A stretch of 8,693 nt of DNA, from positions 1-8,693 of the forward strand of contig CAJXMQ010000038.1 in assembly GCA_913056225.1 (NCBI GenBank). The letters run 5' to 3'. Position numbers and translations under genes: made by a program. This DNA is from an uncultured Micrococcales bacterium. Its GTDB lineage: Bacteria > Actinomycetota > Actinomycetes > Actinomycetales > Microbacteriaceae. Shown piece after piece: positions 6,160-8,693 of this stretch; the stretch's first letter is position 1; the number at the start of each line of letters is the position of its first letter. The notes beneath the pieces were generated by a model that was not told the DNA's origin, made no database searches, and worked only from the letters and a program-made list of their open reading frames with translations.

Positions 6160-7593
6160 GTGACCAACTTCTGGCAAAAAGCATCCGTGACCGAGCAATC
6201 AGTAATCTGGCTCGAGGCGTTGATGTCTGATTGGCAGTTGATCGCAGACCTGGCTTTTGCCGATCTGGTTATGTGGGTTCCAACCAAAGAGGGTTTCATT
6301 GCTGCCGGGCACGCTAGGCCCTCATCCGCCGCCACCAGGTTCTATAGAGACATAACAGGGAACTTTCCGCAGCGAAACTGGGAAATACAAATTGAACTTG
6401 CCTGGAAAGAAAATGAGATTGCGACCTCAGCTGGTTCCAAGGATTATGACAATCCGGATCAGTTAACTGCAGTTCCTGTGAATAATGCAGCCGGGGAGCC
6501 CATTGCGGTTATCACCCGACACACTTCTAATCGTGCGGGGTTTTATTCTTCAAAACTAGAAAAGGCCTATCTGTCTTGCGCCAATGATTTGTTGAATATG
6601 GTCAGTAATGGAAATTTCCCAAATAAGGATGCCGGAACCGGCCCGAAAAGGGGAGCACCAAGAGCTAATGACGGTCTGATTCGAGTTGATAAAGAGGGAC
6701 GCGTTACCTTCGCAAGCCCTAATGCACTGAGTGCTTTCAATAGAGCAGGGATTGAGGGCGAGTTAGAAGGGGAAATACTGGCCGAGCTAGCTGTCGGGGG
6801 CAACAGCTCTCTGCTGCAGGTGGATGAGGGACTTCCAATGGTGCTGAGTGCAAAAGATAGTTGGAGAAGCGATCTGAGCACTCTGAATTCAACGCTCTCC
6901 ATTCGTTCAATCCCGCTAATCAATCAGGGAGAGCGGGTTGGAGGATTGATTTTAGTCAGGGACGTCACCCAGCTAAGAGATAGAGAGCGCGAGCTCATCA
7001 CCAAGGATGTGACAATTCGCGAGATTCATCACAGGGTGAAAAACAATTTGCAGACGGTTTCTAGCTTGCTAAAAATACAGGCTCGAAAATCCGAAAGTGA
7101 AGAAGTCAAAAACTCTCTTCAGCAGGCTCTCAGGCGAGTAAATGCAATTGGTCTGGTGCATGAAGCTCTGAGTGAACTGAGCCAGCAAGATGTTGAGTTC
7201 GATTCGGTTTTCCAACAGATTCTGAATCTAGTTGGGGAATTGTTTGCAAGCTATCGGGCCACTGTGGAGACCAAAATTGATGGAAGGTTTGGAGAGATTC
7301 CAAGCGAGCGAGCCACCCCATTGGCAATCGCTTTAACCGAGATTGTTAGCAATGCGGTTGAGCATGGGTTGCGAGACAGAAGTGGAGTTGTGATGGTGGG
7401 GGTGAAGCGAGAGAACAATCGACTGGACATCGAGGTTACCGATGATGGCATCGGAATGCCTGAGGGTAAAGAGGGTTCTGGTTTGGGAACTCAGATTATT
7501 CGAAGTTTGGTTGAGGGAGAACTTCGGGGAAACATCAGTTGGACTTCTCCAATTCGTGGTGGAACCCGAGTAAAGCTCTCTATTCCCTGCTAG
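6160..7593 (+). CDS. pdtaS: PdtaS-like soluble sensor histidine kinase (GAF-PAS-HisKA_2-HATPase)
   Basis: A 477-residue kinase without membrane segments. An N-terminal GAF-like domain (about 25-150) opens with DWQLIADLAFADLVMWVP. A PAS-like domain (about 170-272) starts DGLIRVDKEGRVTFASPNAL and ends LVRDVTQLRDRE. The HisKA_2 dimerisation box IREIHHRVKNNLQT is at 286-299, with H290/H291 the phospho-acceptor candidates. The HATPase domain has its N-box EIVSNAVEHG (394-403), the G1 box DDGIGMPEG (428-436) and the G2 box GLGTQII (441-447). In Mycobacterium, PdtaS phosphorylates PdtaR, an ANTAR antitermination regulator, and pdtaS lies next to whiB1, as here. No response regulator is encoded in the window. 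The GTG start at 6160 gives the family's usual N-terminal length but lacks a clear Shine-Dalgarno. It begins nine bases after the P-loop gene, so it probably belongs to that operon. Confidence 0.92.
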   Translation: MTNFWQKASVTEQSVIWLEALMSDWQLIADLAFADLVMWVPTKEGFIAAGHARPSSAATRFYRDITGNFPQRNWEIQIELAWKENEIATSAGSKDYDNPDQLTAVPVNNAAGEPIAVITRHTSNRAGFYSSKLEKAYLSCANDLLNMVSNGNFPNKDAGTGPKRGAPRANDGLIRVDKEGRVTFASPNALSAFNRAGIEGELEGEILAELAVGGNSSLLQVDEGLPMVLSAKDSWRSDLSTLNSTLSIRSIPLINQGERVGGLILVRDVTQLRDRERELITKDVTIREIHHRVKNNLQTVSSLLKIQARKSESEEVKNSLQQALRRVNAIGLVHEALSELSQQDVEFDSVFQQILNLVGELFASYRATVETKIDGRFGEIPSERATPLAIALTEIVSNAVEHGLRDRSGVVMVGVKRENNRLDIEVTDDGIGMPEGKEGSGLGTQIIRSLVEGELRGNISWTSPIRGGTRVKLSIPC

Positions 7594-7844
7594 CCGGCTC
7601 TGCGAGCTCTGGCGTACTTGCGCTTCAATGAGCGGCGTTCGTCCTCACTGAGGCCACCCCAGACGCCAGTGTCCTGGTTTTCGCGGATCGCATACTCGAG
7701 ACACTGAGCGGCGACATCACACTGCCTACAAATTGATTTGGCTTGCTCGATTTGTTCCAGCGCGGGTCCAGTGTTTCCCACTGGGAAGAAGAGCTCTGGA
7801 TCCTCATTGAGGCATCGAGCCTCATTCAGCCAAGACATGTCCAT
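7590..7844 (-). CDS. whiB1: WhiB-family iron-sulfur transcriptional regulator, WhiB1-type
   Basis: An 84-residue regulator starting MDMSWLNEARC. The four [4Fe-4S] ligands are C11, C39, C42 and C48 (C-x2-C-x5-C for the last three). The WhiB turn GVWGG is at 60-64, and a basic DNA-binding tail (RRSLKRKYARARRAG) closes the protein. The segment EDPELFFPVGNTGPA is characteristic of WhiB1. WhiB1 is an essential NO-sensitive regulator that binds the primary sigma factor. The ATG at 7844 was chosen over a TTG at 7940 that would add 32 unconserved residues: it gives the 84-residue WhiB1 length and has AAGGAA upstream. Convergence with a pdtaS-like gene matches the mycobacterial neighbourhood. The stop is interlocked with the kinase stop in a CTAG. 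Confidence 0.93.
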   Translation of the reverse strand: MDMSWLNEARCLNEDPELFFPVGNTGPALEQIEQAKSICRQCDVAAQCLEYAIRENQDTGVWGGLSEDERRSLKRKYARARRAG

Positions 7845-7855
7845 ATGTTTTGTTA

Positions 7856-7861
7856 TTCCTT
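7856..7861 (-). promoter_or_regulatory. Ribosome binding site of whiB1
   Basis: On the minus strand AAGGAA stands 11 bases before the ATG at 7844 and 17 before the second Met codon at 7838. The spacing is long but favours the first ATG, and it argues against the upstream TTG. Confidence 0.55.
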
Positions 7862-7906
7862 GGTCGCCGCCAGCATTTGCCGACTTGTCCGTTTGCAAAG
7901 TAACGT

Positions 7907-7922
7907 TGGAAATGTTTTCACA
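7907..7922. promoter_or_regulatory. CRP-like half-palindrome upstream of whiB1
   Basis: On the minus strand the sequence is TGTGA-AAACAT-TTCCA: one perfect TGTGA arm, six-base spacing, and three of five matches in the other arm of TGTGA-N6-TCACA. It is centred about 70 bases upstream of the whiB1 ATG and 42 upstream of the divergent membrane-protein gene. Mycobacterial whiB1 is known to be controlled by the cAMP receptor protein, which makes the position suggestive. The site could be chance. Confidence 0.25.
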
Positions 7923-7956
7923 GTCCACCCTCGAAAGCAATAGATAGAGAGAAATT

Positions 7957-8328
7957 ATGCGGTCAGCTCAATTTGTTGCGCTTGTTGTAATTGTCATACT
8001 CCAAGCATTGGGTGTAATCGCAATCACCGGAATTTGGACATTCGAATTTTTCAATGGGCAGGGGATCGACTTTGTCAGTAGCTTGTCTTTGTTACTGGTG
8101 ATGATTGCTGCCAGTGGTTGGCTGATTGCAACAAGCGTTGGCTTGAAAAACAGAAGACGCTGGGCTTTATCCTCTGCGGTGGTTGTTGAGATTCTTGGTG
8201 TAATTCTGGGGCTTGCAGCGATTCCTGAGAATCTGTTCCTGGGCTGGCTAATCCTTGGCCCTGCGATTATTGCTTTGGTGATATTGCTCAGTAGGAATAT
8301 CGGAAATCAGATTTCAGAGAAAGACTAG
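7957..8328 (+). CDS. Small four-helix integral membrane protein of unknown function
   Basis: A 123-residue hydrophobic protein with four likely membrane segments at about 5-27, 40-63, 68-89 and 93-113. The positive cluster KNRRRW (64-69) between the second and third segments suggests that this loop is cytoplasmic, placing both ends in the cytoplasm as well. No enzyme or transporter motif is visible, and I do not recognise the family. It starts at an ATG 112 bases from the divergent whiB1 start, with only a weak purine-rich stretch (AGAGAGAAA) as ribosome binding site. Its TAG interlocks with the stop of the convergent peroxiredoxin gene. The promoter is presumably in the shared gap with whiB1; TAGATA at 7941-7946 could be a -10, but without a convincing -35. 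Confidence 0.75.
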   Translation: MRSAQFVALVVIVILQALGVIAITGIWTFEFFNGQGIDFVSSLSLLLVMIAASGWLIATSVGLKNRRRWALSSAVVVEILGVILGLAAIPENLFLGWLILGPAIIALVILLSRNIGNQISEKD

Positions 8329-8693
8329 GACTTCAACATCTCTAGCAGGTGCTCAACATGTCCAGTTGATTTAACCCCGTACATGGCATGTTGAATCTTT
8401 CCCTCTTTGTCAATAATCATGGTTGAGCGCAGAACGCCTTTATAAAGCCTGCCAAAAACACTTTTGTCGCCATAGGCACCAAATTGTCTGTGGACTGCCG
8501 TGGTCAAATCGCTGAGCAAATCAAATTTCAGCTCCAGCACCTCATGGAATCCCTTTAGTCTGTCGACTTTGTCAGGCGAAACTCCAACAATTTGGTAGCC
8601 AAGGTCGGCGAACTCCTGGAAGTGCTGGTCGAAGTCACTTGCTTCCTTGGAACACCCCGGAGAAGCTGCAGCCGGGAAGAAATAAAGGATTAA
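8325..8693 (-). CDS. bcp: Peroxiredoxin of the Bcp/PrxQ family, N-terminus outside window
   Basis: The frame is open from the right edge to a TAG at 8327-8325 and gives 122 C-terminal residues; about 30 N-terminal residues lie beyond the window. The fragment begins LILYFFPAAASPGCSKEASDF, the catalytic loop of Bcp: the peroxidatic Cys is in SPGCS (codon 8654-8652). Further conserved blocks are GVSPDKVDRL, LLSDLTTAVHRQFGAYG, GVLRSTMIIDKEGKI and VKSTGHVEHLL. Bcp reduces hydrogen peroxide and organic hydroperoxides with thioredoxin. The usual resolving Cys five residues after the peroxidatic one is Ser here (codon 8639-8637), which predicts a 1-Cys or differently resolved enzyme. The internal GTG at 8540 is not the real start, because conserved sequence continues upstream of it. 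Confidence 0.92.
   Translation of the reverse strand, partial: LILYFFPAAASPGCSKEASDFDQHFQEFADLGYQIVGVSPDKVDRLKGFHEVLELKFDLLSDLTTAVHRQFGAYGDKSVFGRLYKGVLRSTMIIDKEGKIQHAMYGVKSTGHVEHLLEMLKS

Noticed and set aside
6567..6923. A 118-codon minus-strand open frame opposite the kinase PAS region
   Set aside because: Ser/Leu/Pro-rich product typical of antisense shadows. The sense frame encodes a conserved kinase domain.
7593..7613. Possible hairpin (GCC-x-GCTC-TGC-GAGC-xxx-GGC) just after the kinase stop
   Set aside because: The stem is broken by an asymmetric internal loop, lacks a T-run and lies in the conserved basic tail of whiB1. It is not convincing as a terminator.
7845..7940. A 32-residue N-terminal extension of WhiB from a TTG at 7940
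   Set aside because: The extension has no WhiB-like sequence, would occupy most of the promoter gap, and lacks a good ribosome site. The ATG at 7844 gives the normal WhiB1 length and has AAGGAA upstream.
8325..8540. A 71-residue stand-alone gene starting at GTG 8540
   Set aside because: The same frame continues upstream to the window edge with the conserved Bcp catalytic loop, so this is the C-terminal part of a truncated-by-window peroxiredoxin gene.

Overview
The window looks like a chromosomal segment of a streamlined actinobacterium with moderate G+C. The best guess is a Microbacteriaceae 'Luna'-type freshwater or marine lineage (Rhodoluna/Aquiluna-like). The clade rests on gene content (LpqB, WhiB1-type regulator, PdtaS-type soluble histidine kinase, Rv3235-family protein), on actinobacterial SecA sequence features, on tight gene packing and on an A+T content high for actinobacteria. 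No database search was possible, so the genus is inference.

Layout. On the plus strand at the left are the 3' end of lpqB (1-222), a ComF-type phosphoribosyltransferase (282-872), the long-form ribosome hibernation factor hpf (905-1519) and secA (1557-4265). This lpqB-comF-hpf-secA order is the classic actinobacterial arrangement downstream of mtrAB. SecA converges on a small Rv3235-family gene on the minus strand (4262-4621). A 153-bp divergent intergenic region follows and carries two perfect DnaA-box 9-mers 30 bp apart. From it a plus-strand operon starts: a membrane-anchored SAF-domain protein (4775-5368), a ParA/CpaE-like P-loop protein with a degraded Walker A (5365-6150, ATGA overlap), and a PdtaS-like GAF-PAS-HisKA_2 sensor kinase (6160-7593). 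The kinase converges on whiB1 (minus, 7590-7844). A second divergent gap separates whiB1 from a small four-helix membrane protein (7957-8328), which converges on a bcp/PrxQ peroxiredoxin cut by the right edge (minus, 8325 to the end).

How the genes fit together. The left block is housekeeping: envelope lipoprotein, ribosome dimerisation and the Sec motor. The right block is signalling and stress: a PdtaS-type kinase, an Fe-S WhiB regulator and a thiol peroxidase. The least explained part is the SAF + ATPase pair between them. It resembles the CpaB/CpaE pair of Tad pilus systems, but no pilus gene is visible, the ATPase has lost its P-loop lysine, and the pair is apparently cotranscribed with the sensor kinase from a region carrying DnaA boxes. 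This is the best candidate in the window for an undescribed system.

A structural curiosity runs through the window: all three convergent gene pairs overlap by exactly four bases at interlocked stop codons (CTAA, CTAG, CTAG). No tRNA, rRNA, CRISPR array, insertion sequence or gene-free stretch above 300 bases was seen.
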